64,000 nucleotides of DNA, from positions 1-64,000 of the forward strand of contig JAGGXR010000058.1 in assembly GCA_021162935.1 (NCBI GenBank), written 5' to 3'. Both the position numbers and the translations under genes were made by a program. Of this stretch, positions 53,453 through 63,046 are shown piece by piece (the first letter of the stretch is position 1; each line of letters begins with the position of its first letter). Source of the DNA: Deltaproteobacteria bacterium. Lineage in GTDB: Bacteria; Myxococcota_A; Polyangia; HGW-17; SLPX01. The notes beneath the pieces are model-generated. The model was not told the DNA's origin. It worked only from the letters and a program-made list of their open reading frames with translations, and made no database searches.

Positions 53453-55276
53453 CTACTCACGTACCATTTCCATGGCATTGCGTGGACATTCATGCACGCA
53501 CACGCCGCAGCCCTTGCAGTGGTAATCGTCAATGGCGTATCCGAATTCGTCAGTCTTGGGCATCACTGACGCATCGGGGCAGAAAATGTAGCAGTTGTCG
53601 CATTCGATGCAGCGCCCGCAGTGGAAACATCGATCAGCCGCTTTCGCCGCCTGCTCCTCGGTCAGACCGAGTTCCACTTCCTTGAAGCGATTGGGGGCGC
53701 TTGCAGGCATCGTCTGCATTCGCTCCGTCAAACCGACCACGGCCTTGCGAACACGCTCGGACTGTTCGAAGTAGTCCATATTGAGTGTCTCGTATTCGCA
53801 GATTTCGTTCACCACCGGAACCTTTTCTTCAATCTTTTTGTGCTCGCGGTAGGCCAAATACTGCCTCATGGACAGGGCAGGACCAGTCGCTAGAGTGATG
53901 TTCGCGAGTGCCTCTTCGAACGAACCGCCTCGAAGGCTGCAGTCGATGCCGATGGCGGCCCGCTTGCCGGCGGCCAGTGCGTTCACGATCGTATGCGGCT
54001 GTTCCACAACGTCGCCGCCGGCGAAATACCGCTCGTTCGAGGTTTTGAGGGAGTCGTCCACCACGATGGCCCCGTTTTCCACCTTGAGACCGTCGGGCAG
54101 GAAACTAAAATCAGCCAGTTCACCCACGGCGGTCACCACGGTGTCACAAGGCACGGTGAAGTTCGACCCTTCAATTACAATGGGGCGCCGTCGCCCTGAC
54201 TCGTCGGGCTGCCCCAGCTTTACCTTGACGCATTCGAGTGCCCGTACCCGGTTGTTTTCGGTGACGACCTTGGACGGTGCCGCCAGCATCTGGAACACCA
54301 CGCCTTCCGCCTCGGCCGCCGTAACCTCATCGTCGTGGGCCGGCATCTCTTCCCTGCTGCGACGGTAGAGGATCGTCACCTTGGCATCCAAACGCATGGC
54401 CGTGCGGGCGGCATCGATGGCCGTGTTGCCGCCGCCAATGACCAGGACCCGCTCCCCCAACTCGACATCCTCTCCCGAGGCGACCTTCTTGAGGAGGTTC
54501 AATCCGCTCATGACACCCTGGGCATCCTCACCAGAAATTCCCAGAGCCCGGCTCACGTGGACGCCCGTTCCCAGGAACACGCGGTCGAACCGTTCCATGT
54601 CCTTCCAGGTCACGTCCGTCCCCACGCGGACCCCGCATTGGATCTCGACGCCCATCTTCTTGAGTACGTCGATTTCCTCGGCGAGCATGTCGCGTGGAAG
54701 ACGATAATCCGGAATTCCATAACGAAGCACACCGCCCGGTTCCTTGGCCGCCTCGTAGATGGTCACCGCATGCCCCATGCGGCGAAGGTGATAGGCACAG
54801 GCCAACCCGGCCGGTCCGGAACCCACCACTGCGACCGACTTGGCGGTCGCCGCCGCCACCTTCGGCACCTTCCGTGTGCCGTGGTCGGACAGGAATCGTT
54901 CCAAATTATTGATGGATACCGATCTGTCGAACTGCGCACGGTTGCAACTCTTCTCACAAGGATGGAAGCAAGCCCGGCCGCAGACGCCCGGAATTGGGCT
55001 CTCTTCCATGTTCTTTTCGAGAGCCTCGTCGTAGCGCCCCTCGGAAATGAGACGAATCCAGGCCTCGACGTCTTGACCGTTGGGACAGCCGACCACGCAG
55101 GGCGAGACCAAATTTCGATACCTGGGCTTCATGTAGCGCCAGGTCCCTGTCTCGTTCCAGGTCATGTGCCCAGTCGAAATCACGATGTCGGGCAGATCAC
55201 TGATTCCCGAAAAGCTCAACTTCTCGTGTGCATTTCGGTTGGGATCCATGTTTTTGAGTTTTTCCTTTTCGGACAT
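53453..55276 (-). CDS. GltD-like NAD(P)/FAD oxidoreductase fused to a 2x[4Fe-4S] ferredoxin domain
   Basis: The 607-residue protein starts with an Fer4-type N-domain (SPCVVGCPNGQDVEAW, GVCGRACFHPCEKSC), then an FAD-binding Rossmann fold (VAVVGSGPAGLACAYHL), an NAD(P)H-binding fold (VLVIGGGNTAIDAARTA), and a C-terminal ferredoxin part (CFHCGRCIECDNCYIFCP and CKGCGVCVHECP). In the operon it replaces the usual PorD ferredoxin subunit and adds a pyridine-nucleotide module. This recalls the phenylglyoxylate:NAD oxidoreductase layout (PadH plus PadF), and suggests the complex links 2-oxoacid oxidation to NAD(P)H. Confidence 0.9.
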   Translation of the reverse strand: MSEKEKLKNMDPNRNAHEKLSFSGISDLPDIVISTGHMTWNETGTWRYMKPRYRNLVSPCVVGCPNGQDVEAWIRLISEGRYDEALEKNMEESPIPGVCGRACFHPCEKSCNRAQFDRSVSINNLERFLSDHGTRKVPKVAAATAKSVAVVGSGPAGLACAYHLRRMGHAVTIYEAAKEPGGVLRYGIPDYRLPRDMLAEEIDVLKKMGVEIQCGVRVGTDVTWKDMERFDRVFLGTGVHVSRALGISGEDAQGVMSGLNLLKKVASGEDVELGERVLVIGGGNTAIDAARTAMRLDAKVTILYRRSREEMPAHDDEVTAAEAEGVVFQMLAAPSKVVTENNRVRALECVKVKLGQPDESGRRRPIVIEGSNFTVPCDTVVTAVGELADFSFLPDGLKVENGAIVVDDSLKTSNERYFAGGDVVEQPHTIVNALAAGKRAAIGIDCSLRGGSFEEALANITLATGPALSMRQYLAYREHKKIEEKVPVVNEICEYETLNMDYFEQSERVRKAVVGLTERMQTMPASAPNRFKEVELGLTEEQAAKAADRCFHCGRCIECDNCYIFCPDASVMPKTDEFGYAIDDYHCKGCGVCVHECPRNAMEMVRE

Positions 55277-55348
55277 CGCAGGCTCCGTTTTTCACGTCAG
55301 CATCAGCCGGAACGGACAAAAAGACCAAAATCGTACCGGCAGCGGTTT

Positions 55349-55903
55349 TCAGTATCCCAAAATAACAGACTCGAACGCTTCTTTGGCCGATTCGGCATTG
55401 GCCTCCGGCTTGATCGGCACCTGGTCTCCAATACAGGAAATGATCGCGTCGATGGACACGATGCCCGAAGCCTTGGCAAAAGCGCCCAAGATCGTCGTGT
55501 TGACGATGGGATAGGACGGCGAACCCAGGCGGTGCTTGGCAGCGATGCTTCCAGCGTCCACCGTGGCCACCCGAAAGTCGTCGAGGCCCTTGAAGAAATC
55601 GGGGGTATTTTCAGAATTGATGAGCACGATGCCGCCCTTCTTCAACCCATCGGTGCAGATGCCAGTTGCGAGCAGATTCGGGTCCAGGACCATGATATGG
55701 TCCGGCTCATAAATGTTGTTCCGAATCAGGATGGGAGCTGCGTCGATTCGCGTAAACGCCGCCACTGGAGCGCCGCGCCGTTCGACCCCAAATGCGGGAA
55801 ACGACTGGACATACTGTCCCTCACTGAACACGGCGGATGCCAGAATCTTGGAAGCGATGACAGCACCCTGTCCTCCGCGCCCGTGGATTCGAATCTCTAT
55901 CAT
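55349..55903 (-). CDS. porG: 2-oxoacid:ferredoxin oxidoreductase, gamma subunit
   Basis: The 184-residue subunit begins IRIHGRGGQGAVIASKILA and has FGVERRGAPVAAFTRI, both typical of the gamma domain that contacts CoA. AGGAGG precedes ATG 55903. It is the first enzyme gene after the regulator. Confidence 0.94.
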   Translation of the reverse strand: MIEIRIHGRGGQGAVIASKILASAVFSEGQYVQSFPAFGVERRGAPVAAFTRIDAAPILIRNNIYEPDHIMVLDPNLLATGICTDGLKKGGIVLINSENTPDFFKGLDDFRVATVDAGSIAAKHRLGSPSYPIVNTTILGAFAKASGIVSIDAIISCIGDQVPIKPEANAESAKEAFESVILGY

Positions 55904-55982
55904 AAAAGCCTCCTGCTCCTCCAAGAAGTGCTTCCATCGAAGGCTGTGCCCTCGACGACACTTCGAACATGATTCGGCGTCT

Positions 55983-56588
55983 CTATTCCGACGACTTGGC
56001 CTGCTCGTCGTCGGGCACGTACACCACGCTGATGGTCTTCGGAGGCACCGACCCCGTGCCGCGCAGCACATGGGGCACCGTGGCCTTGAAATATAAGCTG
56101 TCTCCCGGACGCAAGGTCACAACCTGGCCGCCTCCCTGAAACTCCACTGTTCCTTCCAGCACGTAATGGAATTCCTCGCCCTCATGGGACACAGGCACCA
56201 GATCGTCCGCCACGTCCAGGTTGAATTCCACCAGCAGCGGCTGCATGTGGCTCGCGACGTGCGTGGATGCGAGTGCCTCGTAGGCGTACGACAAGGGCGA
56301 CTGTCCCGCCCCGCTCGGCTTGCGCATTTTTTGTCGCTCCCCGCGTCGTACCACCTCGATCTCATGGGCCTCCTCTTCTTCCTGGAAAAAGTGGGTCATG
56401 GACGTTCCGAGTATCGTCGCGATCTTCATGAGAGTGGCGATCGTCGGAGGCACTACGTCGCTTTCGATCTGACCGAGCACCGCAGCAGAGATACCCACCT
56501 GCTGCGCCAAGTCGCCGATGTCCACATTTTTGGAACGCCGCAACCCCCTGATTTTTTCGCCAATCTTGAGTCCTTTGACGCCAGGCAT
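55983..56588 (-). CDS. XRE-family regulator with cupin domain
   Basis: The 201-residue protein has a helix-turn-helix (about 8-62: IGDLAQQVGISAAVLGQIE) and a C-terminal cupin-2 domain (EFHYVLEGTVEFQG, GDSLYFKATVPHVLR), the design of PuuR/SutR-like repressors. AGGAGG precedes ATG 56588. It lies 79 nt upstream of porG on the same strand and probably controls that operon, with the cupin sensing a small ligand. Confidence 0.93.
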   Translation of the reverse strand: MPGVKGLKIGEKIRGLRRSKNVDIGDLAQQVGISAAVLGQIESDVVPPTIATLMKIATILGTSMTHFFQEEEEAHEIEVVRRGERQKMRKPSGAGQSPLSYAYEALASTHVASHMQPLLVEFNLDVADDLVPVSHEGEEFHYVLEGTVEFQGGGQVVTLRPGDSLYFKATVPHVLRGTGSVPPKTISVVYVPDDEQAKSSE

Positions 56589-56650
56589 GTCGCCTCCTGT
56601 CGGCCTCATTGCGGCACCGAGCCGGCCCGCGCCGAGGCTGCGAAAATGGG

Positions 56651-56723
56651 AGCCAACGACCGGACTTGAACCGGTGACCTGCTGATTACGAATCAGCTGC
56701 TCTACCAACTGAGCTACGTTGGC
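56651..56723 (-). tRNA. tRNA-Thr (CGT)
   Basis: Reverse strand: acceptor GCCAACG/CGTTGGC, D-stem GCTC/GAGC, anticodon stem GCTGA/TCAGC with loop TTCGTAA (anticodon CGT), T-stem ACCGG/CCGGT with TTCAAGT, discriminator T. CCA is not encoded in register. It is 62 nt upstream of the XRE-cupin gene and may share its transcript. Confidence 0.93.
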
Positions 56724-56737
56724 CTGCTTGCCACGTG

Positions 56738-56766
56738 CAGCTACCATAACCGGTGGTTCATGTCAA
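56738..56766 (-). promoter_or_regulatory. Candidate promoter of tRNA-Thr and the por operon
   Basis: On the reverse strand TTGACA (56766-56761), a 17-nt spacer and TAGCTG (56743-56738) lie just before the tRNA. The -35 is perfect and the -10 weak. Confidence 0.4.
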
Positions 56767-56952
56767 CGATTGAGGCCCCAAAATTTTCAGGCCTGACCAG
56801 TACTCTCCATGGGCAAAAGATCTCGGCTCCGGAAACCGCATCATCGGCCGACCGTCCCGTGTGAGTGAGCCGAAACGCGGCGAGGCCACGGCGCTTCCAT
56901 CCGATGTCTGTGAGGGAACGGACCGATTCGTACCGACCGAATCGGCATCCAC

Positions 56953-59658
56953 TCAGTCTGCCAGGGCCTGGATGGCATCCAGGATTTTGCCCCGCGCGCG
57001 GTCGGCAGCATTTCTGTCCAGTTCGTCGCTCCACAGGATCGCCGTGGCCGCCCCGTCGAGCACCTGGCCAGGAAGGTCGTCGAGAAGTTGCTGTGCCTGT
57101 TGGATTACCTGGGCATCGCCCCCGTTGTTTCGTGCATCCGCGATGGCCTGCCGCAACATGAAGAGATACTCGTAGTCTTCAATGCCCTCCCGAATCGCCT
57201 CCATGTGCTTGGACGTGGTGACCGAATCGTCGTCGAGGAACATGGGCACGTAGGCCCGGGCGTTCAGCAGGGCATACTCGTTCCAGGAGGAAACGCCGCC
57301 ATTGTCGCCAAACGCCCAGAAGTACATCGCACCGGCCCTGTGTTGCCAGGCGGTCCAAGCCTGCAGACGCAGATAGGCATAGGGGTCGAGCAGCCTCACC
57401 GGGCCGCTGCAGGAATAGAACTCCAACATGGTGCCCGCCTGGAGCCGGTCGTCGAAATACTGGGCATAGGATTGGCCGCCGGCCAGGAACATCTGCCGGT
57501 TCGGGCATAGCACGTTGCAGGCAGCGATCATGTTCGCGTTCGCATTCGCCATGTGCGCATAGGTGGGGTCCTCCCAAATCAAAAACTCAGCCTGCGACGC
57601 ATGAATCGCATCGGCCCAGGCGAGAATCACCGCGTCCTGCTCGCTGCTATGGGGCTCATCGACCAAAAGGACAGCCAGCTTGTCGTCGGGAAGCCCGAGC
57701 GTCTGCATGTGCGCAGTCCAGAAATCGGCCCACTCGCCCACGGCCGTCCGAAACGGTTCAGTGGCCATGCCGAACCCGGCGAAGGAGTCCCGGACCGCGA
57801 GAAAGACATTGTATCGATTCGCCTCGGGCCAGCGCGCCACCCACTCGTCGAACAGGTCGGTGACTGGCTCGGTGATCATGTGCCCCGATGCGTCGTACTG
57901 ACCCGGGGGCATGACCAGACTCGTGGCCCAGGGTCGGTCCACGAAGTATTCCTGGAGAAAGGCGATGACCGCATCCCTGTTCTGTTCGGTGATTCCACGA
58001 GATGGGACATGGTCGGTGTAATCCCAGCCACCAAGATGCAAATGGGGTCTCGACGGAAGTTCGGCAGCACTCAAGTCCACCTCGAAGGGAAGACGCTTGG
58101 ACACCGGGCCGCCCGAGATCACGAGCTCTCCTTGATAGTGCCCTGGAGCGAGGTTTTGGAAATGCAACGTGAACCAGACCTGGCGGGTCATGCCCGACGG
58201 AATGCTGATTGCCCAGCGATCTCCTGTCCGCGGAGCCGCAACCAGCGCCGAGGCAACGGGAAGGCCGTTGGCCGTGTCCGTCCACACCACCTGCGATACC
58301 TTGATCTCGTCTACCAATTCGTGTGGGAGCGACTCGAGGCCCAGGGACAGACGCAGCGCCCTGTCCGTGGTGTTGGTGAGGTTGATCTGGGCCGCCCTAT
58401 CGTCGTTACGCATGAGTCGGACGGAAACTTGCGGCGTGGCATCAGCCAGCGGATCTGCCAGGTGCGAAAGAGGCCCCCAGAGCGGCGACTGCCAGGCAAT
58501 GACACCGGACTGGCCCGCCAAGCGCCATAGTCGTGCCTTCTGGGACAGGATCCGGGCGTGGATGGGTGAAAGGGGCAAGACGGCCTCGAATCCCTCGTCG
58601 ATGGTCCAGTCCGCCATGGCTGCGAGGGCGGAATCCCATTCGCAGACGATGGCGTCCAGTTCATCCTGTGCCACCCCCGTACTGCGCGCATCGTCGAGGA
58701 TGGAGTGCATGTCCGCCACGAGCCGTCTCTTGGCCCTGAGCAGGACCATCTTCTGCGTCATGCCTTCACGGACGTCATCGATGACGTCCCCGCCAATGGG
58801 TTCGGTCAACCACGAGTCGTCCCCGGCAAACACCTCGATTTCATCCACGAACACAAATGGATTGGCCACCACAGCTAGGGCCACGTATCTGCCATGGGTG
58901 TGGAGTTCGTCCGTCCAGAATCGATGCACCCCGTACTGACCCTCGGGCGGCACTGCATGACGGCCGTCGAGGGCCACCAGGTCGCCAGCGTAATGGAAAA
59001 CCTGATTTTCTCCAGCCACGAACACAAAGATTGCATCGGGCCAAGTCACGCCGGCCACTCCTGCAGCACTGTCGTACGATAGCCCCGTGATGGCCTGGTC
59101 CGACCCCAGGTCAAGCGTGATCACTGGCGTCCGGTTTTTCCATCCCACCGTGGACGCCTGGGTCCAAAAATACCCGATGGTCTCCTGGCCATCCGTCAGT
59201 TGCTCGTCGTCGCCTGGGTCCGTGCACAAGGCATAGTTTGGGGCAGGATCCAGTTGGTAGCTCGCCCCGAGTGCGATGTTCGTCTCGACCGGCATGTCTC
59301 TGGGATCGAACTGATCGGGCGGCCACAATCCCGTGTTTGTACAACCGCAGCGCCCATCGGCCAGTTTCACGTAGGGCTGAGGGCAATCCCCGCAGATCGG
59401 TCCGGTATCGGAATCCGTGCAGGACACCAGTGGATCGCAGCCTCCGTGGTCCACCGAACATCGATCGATCTCCGGCCCGGCGTCCACTGTGTCCCCGTCT
59501 ACCAAAAAGGTCGAATCCAGCCCATTCCCCCCATCCATGGCCGACGAATCGTCGTCACCACAGGCCCCCGCCCCCAGCATCACCCCCGACGAGAACAACG
59601 CTGCCGCCAAGCCGACTCCCACCACACGCCACACAGGTTCCTTTCGTATCACTCGCAT
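56953..59658 (-). CDS. DUF4091 lipoprotein with discoidin-like N-terminal region
   Basis: AAGGAGA precedes ATG 59658. The 901-residue protein has a lipoprotein signal (GAGAC, Cys33), an EGF-like Cys region (CSVDHGGCDPLVSC), a F5/8C-like beta domain (ITLDLGSDQAITGLSYD), a helical segment and a long C-terminal DUF4091-type catalytic-like barrel (HLHLGGWDY, VLLVDEP, YWAFGDNGG-like MYFWAFGDNG, IREGIEDYEYLFML). DUF4091 proteins are thought to be glycoside-hydrolase-like. It is surface-exposed by prediction; the substrate is unknown. Confidence 0.85.
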   Translation of the reverse strand: MRVIRKEPVWRVVGVGLAAALFSSGVMLGAGACGDDDSSAMDGGNGLDSTFLVDGDTVDAGPEIDRCSVDHGGCDPLVSCTDSDTGPICGDCPQPYVKLADGRCGCTNTGLWPPDQFDPRDMPVETNIALGASYQLDPAPNYALCTDPGDDEQLTDGQETIGYFWTQASTVGWKNRTPVITLDLGSDQAITGLSYDSAAGVAGVTWPDAIFVFVAGENQVFHYAGDLVALDGRHAVPPEGQYGVHRFWTDELHTHGRYVALAVVANPFVFVDEIEVFAGDDSWLTEPIGGDVIDDVREGMTQKMVLLRAKRRLVADMHSILDDARSTGVAQDELDAIVCEWDSALAAMADWTIDEGFEAVLPLSPIHARILSQKARLWRLAGQSGVIAWQSPLWGPLSHLADPLADATPQVSVRLMRNDDRAAQINLTNTTDRALRLSLGLESLPHELVDEIKVSQVVWTDTANGLPVASALVAAPRTGDRWAISIPSGMTRQVWFTLHFQNLAPGHYQGELVISGGPVSKRLPFEVDLSAAELPSRPHLHLGGWDYTDHVPSRGITEQNRDAVIAFLQEYFVDRPWATSLVMPPGQYDASGHMITEPVTDLFDEWVARWPEANRYNVFLAVRDSFAGFGMATEPFRTAVGEWADFWTAHMQTLGLPDDKLAVLLVDEPHSSEQDAVILAWADAIHASQAEFLIWEDPTYAHMANANANMIAACNVLCPNRQMFLAGGQSYAQYFDDRLQAGTMLEFYSCSGPVRLLDPYAYLRLQAWTAWQHRAGAMYFWAFGDNGGVSSWNEYALLNARAYVPMFLDDDSVTTSKHMEAIREGIEDYEYLFMLRQAIADARNNGGDAQVIQQAQQLLDDLPGQVLDGAATAILWSDELDRNAADRARGKILDAIQALAD

Positions 59659-60173
59659 GCGACAGTCTCCTTCTTGTCTCGTCTTCTGGTCTCGTCTGTT
59701 TCTCATCAGGCCCTCGCGTACGGTCACCCCATCCATCAACACCTCGTCCCATCCATAGTGGAAACATTTTACCAGATTTTCGACATCCAACCATCTCTTC
59801 CTCTTCGATCCCAGGTCCGATCACCATCCTCACATATGACACCAGATTGTATTCGTAAATAGCATGTCTCCTGTTGCATGTTGCACCCACTTTTCAAAAA
59901 AATGAACAGGCCTGGCATCCGCGTATCCTATTTTTTACCCACTGGTTGACACTGGTTGAAGATTTCCTGGCCCACTCACAGCCTCCACCCCCCCATCCTT
60001 CGATCACTTGGTGGTCTTTTTACGAAATCGACCCGACGATCGAGAGATGACTGCTGTGCCCATGGTACACCAAGGGGCGCGGTCGTCTCTTCATGGCAGC
60101 CCAACGCTGAACGTCCCTTTTTTTCATACAAATCGATGCAGCCTTCCCGTGCCACGCGAACGGCACAGTCTGG
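59659..60173. other. Gene-free stretch of about 500 nt
   Basis: The stretch is lower in GC and lies between the DUF4091 gene start and the end of the SDR operon. It holds a 10-bp tandem direct repeat, CACTGGTTGA twice (59940-59959), and T-rich tracts. No ORF with a ribosome site was found. The DUF4091 promoter should be here, but I could not place it. Confidence 0.5.
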
Positions 60174-60626
60174 TCACAGCACGGACGTTCCAACCATGGA
60201 TTTCAGACGCCAGGATGCCAGGAAGCGGGGTAGATCCAGAAAACGAAAGTGAACCGTGGCAGCGCCCAGTCGTCGTCCGTTTCGGAATAACTCTCCGCGA
60301 AGCGTGGTCATGGAACGAAACGGATGCTGGAACGTCGGCGTTTTCTGTCCGAAGAAGCGCCACGTCTCTCCGGAGTTGTCTCGGAACGCCAACTGATACT
60401 TGAGATACCGATGGAACGGCAGGCCGATTTCCAGACTACTGCCAGCCAACAAAGGAGCGTCCTGGACGATCCCTTCGATGGTGGCGACTCCGGTCAGGGT
60501 CATGGCGCCCCATCCGCCCAAGGCCGACAGGCTCGGGCTGTCCGCCGAGATGATAAATGAAAAGGCTTTCGTGCCCTGCGGAGCCTCGACCGTTCCAATC
60601 ATGGTTTCGTCAAAGTGCAGTGCCAT
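60174..60626 (-). CDS. Small conserved-looking partner of the SDR enzyme
   Basis: CAGGAGA precedes ATG 60626. The 150-residue protein is all-beta in pattern (TGVATIEGIV, EIGLPFHRYLKYQLAF, WRFFGQKT, LRGELFRNG) with a compact hydrophobic ending (DLPRFLASWRL). From memory it resembles the small domain that accompanies or is fused to GMC (cholesterol-oxidase-like) oxidoreductases in Myxococcota. It overlaps the 3' end of the SDR gene by 17 nt, so they are coupled. Its exact role is unknown. Confidence 0.72.
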   Translation of the reverse strand: MALHFDETMIGTVEAPQGTKAFSFIISADSPSLSALGGWGAMTLTGVATIEGIVQDAPLLAGSSLEIGLPFHRYLKYQLAFRDNSGETWRFFGQKTPTFQHPFRSMTTLRGELFRNGRRLGAATVHFRFLDLPRFLASWRLKSMVGTSVL

Positions 60627-61989
60627 GGTCTGTCTCCTGGTTGTTGCTTCCGATGGCCGCCGCACGGCTGCCGTTGGGAAATGGTTCGATTGCATCGGCT
60701 GTCTCGGACCGGTGGCTGCTGCTCCCACTGCGCACGGCAGACAGGAGTCTCCGCCGCGACGGAGGAGTTTCCGGCAGCCACTTCTGTTCACGGTACCAAC
60801 GGACCGTATCCGCCCAGCCTTCCTCGAAATTCGGGTATCGGAATTCGAATCCCGTGGCCTTGATGGCCGAGTTGTCGAATATCGTATCGCCCGCCAGGTA
60901 CGGAACCGCCTCACGATCCACCCGCGGGATCAGATCTCCGGTGAGGTGATGGTGCCGGATCGTCCTGTTCCAAATGGCGGACACAGTACGATTCAGGAGT
61001 CGAACGGGGCGCTCGTAAGTGAGCAGCGGCAGGGCCGCACGCACGATCGATCCTGGGAACGGCAATCTGAGGGGCGCGAGCCGGACCCGCCCCTGGCGCA
61101 TGACGATGGCCATATACTCTCCGATGGTCCGCAGGTCGTCGCAGGCCACGTTGAACCGGCTGCCGTCCGGTTGCGGATGTTCGAGGAGATGGACCGCGGC
61201 CCTGGCCACGTCCAGGGAATGGACCAGGTTGTTCTTCGGCCCACCCTCGATGCCGGGCACGAGTCCGTCGAGCGCACTGAGAAGTTCGGGAACCGTTGCG
61301 ACCGGGGCCACGAGGACCTTTCCCCTCGGCCCGTAGATGAGCGCCGGACGCAGCATGTTCACCGTGGGTCCGGGTTCGGCGTCCAGGTAGTCCTCGGCCA
61401 GCATCTTGGTTTCTTCGTAGGCCGATGTGGCTCGCAAAGGATCCCCTTCACGGATCGGGCCATTCTTGGGTGCGTAGAGCGATCCAGTGGAGAAGTGGAT
61501 GAAATGGCGGACGCCCGCCTCGCGAGCCACTTCGTACAGGTCTTGGACCGCGTAGAGGTTGATGGGCGCCTGCTGCTCGAACGACACAGCGATGTCCACC
61601 CATGCAGCCGTGTGGATGATCGCGTCCACGCCTCGCACGAGGCTGGCAGCCACCGCATGATCGGTGAGATCACCTTCGACCCATTCCATGGAGCCCAGTT
61701 CGGTGGACTCCGACCGGGGCCCTTCGAGTGCGCCGGCCAGGTCGGGTTGACGGGCCCCAGGGCGATCCGTGGCCCGAACGTCGTGACCAAGCCCGATGAG
61801 TTGTTGCACCACGAGGCTGCCCACGCAGCCTCCTGCTCCTGTCACGAGCACGCGATGAAAACGTCCACGACCATGGGTCGCTCTCGAATCGTCGTCTTGC
61901 GGAGAGACGGCACTGTTGGGCACATCCTTTTTCTTAGAGCGCTTTTCCCTGCCATCCATTTTATGATGTCTCTTGTTTCCGTTTGTCAT
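60610..61989 (-). CDS. NAD-dependent epimerase/dehydratase (extended SDR, 3-beta-HSD-like)
   Basis: The 459-residue protein has a basic N-terminal extension (~40 residues), a Rossmann NAD site VLVTGAGGCVGSLVV, the active-site FIHFSTGSLY and YEETKMLAED (Tyr and Lys), and the extended-SDR C-terminus, then a Ser/Arg-rich tail. The pattern fits the sterol/3-beta-hydroxysteroid dehydrogenase-like branch or a sugar epimerase. ATG 61989 overlaps the regulator stop by 4 nt (ATGA). Confidence 0.88.
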   Translation of the reverse strand: MTNGNKRHHKMDGREKRSKKKDVPNSAVSPQDDDSRATHGRGRFHRVLVTGAGGCVGSLVVQQLIGLGHDVRATDRPGARQPDLAGALEGPRSESTELGSMEWVEGDLTDHAVAASLVRGVDAIIHTAAWVDIAVSFEQQAPINLYAVQDLYEVAREAGVRHFIHFSTGSLYAPKNGPIREGDPLRATSAYEETKMLAEDYLDAEPGPTVNMLRPALIYGPRGKVLVAPVATVPELLSALDGLVPGIEGGPKNNLVHSLDVARAAVHLLEHPQPDGSRFNVACDDLRTIGEYMAIVMRQGRVRLAPLRLPFPGSIVRAALPLLTYERPVRLLNRTVSAIWNRTIRHHHLTGDLIPRVDREAVPYLAGDTIFDNSAIKATGFEFRYPNFEEGWADTVRWYREQKWLPETPPSRRRLLSAVRSGSSSHRSETADAIEPFPNGSRAAAIGSNNQETDHGTAL

Positions 61990-62804
61990 GATCGATTCCC
62001 ATCCTTTTCTTTCTTGCTGTTTGTCCCTGTTTGGACCCGGTCGTCCGTCGTTCGGATCCGGCGATCCGTGAAGGCCCGATGCGACGTCCGTGTCATGGCC
62101 TCCTTTGCCCTGGCCACGTACTGCCGCATCCATCGCTGCGCCGACTCGGCGTCGCCTTGCCGCAGGGCCTCCACGATCCGTTTGGGGGAGTCCGCCGAAA
62201 AATACGCTGAATCGTAGAGGGCATCGAACAGGTCCGGAATTTGAAAATAGACCCGTCTGATGGCGCTGATCACGAGGCTCAGTACCCGATTTTCCGTGAT
62301 CCGGACGAGGCCCTCGAAAAAATCGAAGTCGGCCAGTTTGAGCCCCTCCATGGTCTGACCGGGCTGCGCCAACCGCTCGATGGCACCATCGAGCCGCTTC
62401 AGTTCCGAAGCGACCGCATCTGGCTGCTCGGCGCAACGGATTGCCGCCTGCTTCGCCGTCCAGTCCAGAAGCATGGCTCTCATGTCGAGAAGGTCGTCGA
62501 CCACCTTCCAATTGGGCCGGCCTCCCGGCGCGATGAGAAAGGGCAGGAGTTGCAGTCCGGCCGTCACCAGAAAGTCACTCACCTCGGTGGCTCCACCATG
62601 ACGGACACGGACGAGTCCAAGCGCTTCGAGCCTGCCGATGGCCTCGCGCACCGTGCCGCGATTCACCTCGAACTGCACGGCGAGGTCCCGTTCAGAGGGA
62701 AGCTTCTGACCCGGGACAAGCCCTCCTTCCAAAATGAAGGTGCGGATCGCCTCGGCCACCTGCTCTACCGCTTTCGTCTTCTTGATGGGCTGAAATACGC
62801 TCAT
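61986..62804 (-). CDS. GntR/FadR-family transcriptional regulator
   Basis: The 272-residue protein has an N-terminal winged helix (about 12-75: LPSERDLAVQFEVNRGTVREAIGRLEALGLV) and a helical FCD/FadR effector domain (about 100-240). The C-terminus is polar. It heads the SDR operon. A FadR-type operator (62896-62910) lies about 90 nt upstream of ATG 62804, so self-control by a fatty-acyl or similar ligand is plausible. Confidence 0.92.
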   Translation of the reverse strand: MSVFQPIKKTKAVEQVAEAIRTFILEGGLVPGQKLPSERDLAVQFEVNRGTVREAIGRLEALGLVRVRHGGATEVSDFLVTAGLQLLPFLIAPGGRPNWKVVDDLLDMRAMLLDWTAKQAAIRCAEQPDAVASELKRLDGAIERLAQPGQTMEGLKLADFDFFEGLVRITENRVLSLVISAIRRVYFQIPDLFDALYDSAYFSADSPKRIVEALRQGDAESAQRWMRQYVARAKEAMTRTSHRAFTDRRIRTTDDRVQTGTNSKKEKDGNRS

Positions 62805-62895
62805 GATGACTCCTGGCCGGCCCGTGACTCACATCACTCCTCGAATCGAGTCCTCAAAACCGAAATACAATCAGACTCGATAGGTCGTGTGGTCC

Positions 62896-62910
62896 AGTGG
62901 TCCAACCAGT
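62896..62910. promoter_or_regulatory. FadR-like operator AGTGGTCCAACCAGT
   Basis: The dyad TGGT-N3-ACCA (62898-62908) matches the core of the E. coli FadR operator (TGGTNNNACCA) and a further half-site TGGTCC lies at 62890. It sits between the regulator gene and the divergent kinase-fold gene, so it may control both. Confidence 0.6.
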
Positions 62911-63046
62911 TTCTATTTTCTCCCATTTTCGATGTTTGTCAAGGCGTTCTTTCGTGAGTGTATTTGACCGGATGACCAACTCGCCCTATCCTTTCGAGAG
63001 AATCTCAATAGAATCTCGTGGGCTGATGGCCAAGGATGCTGCTGGA

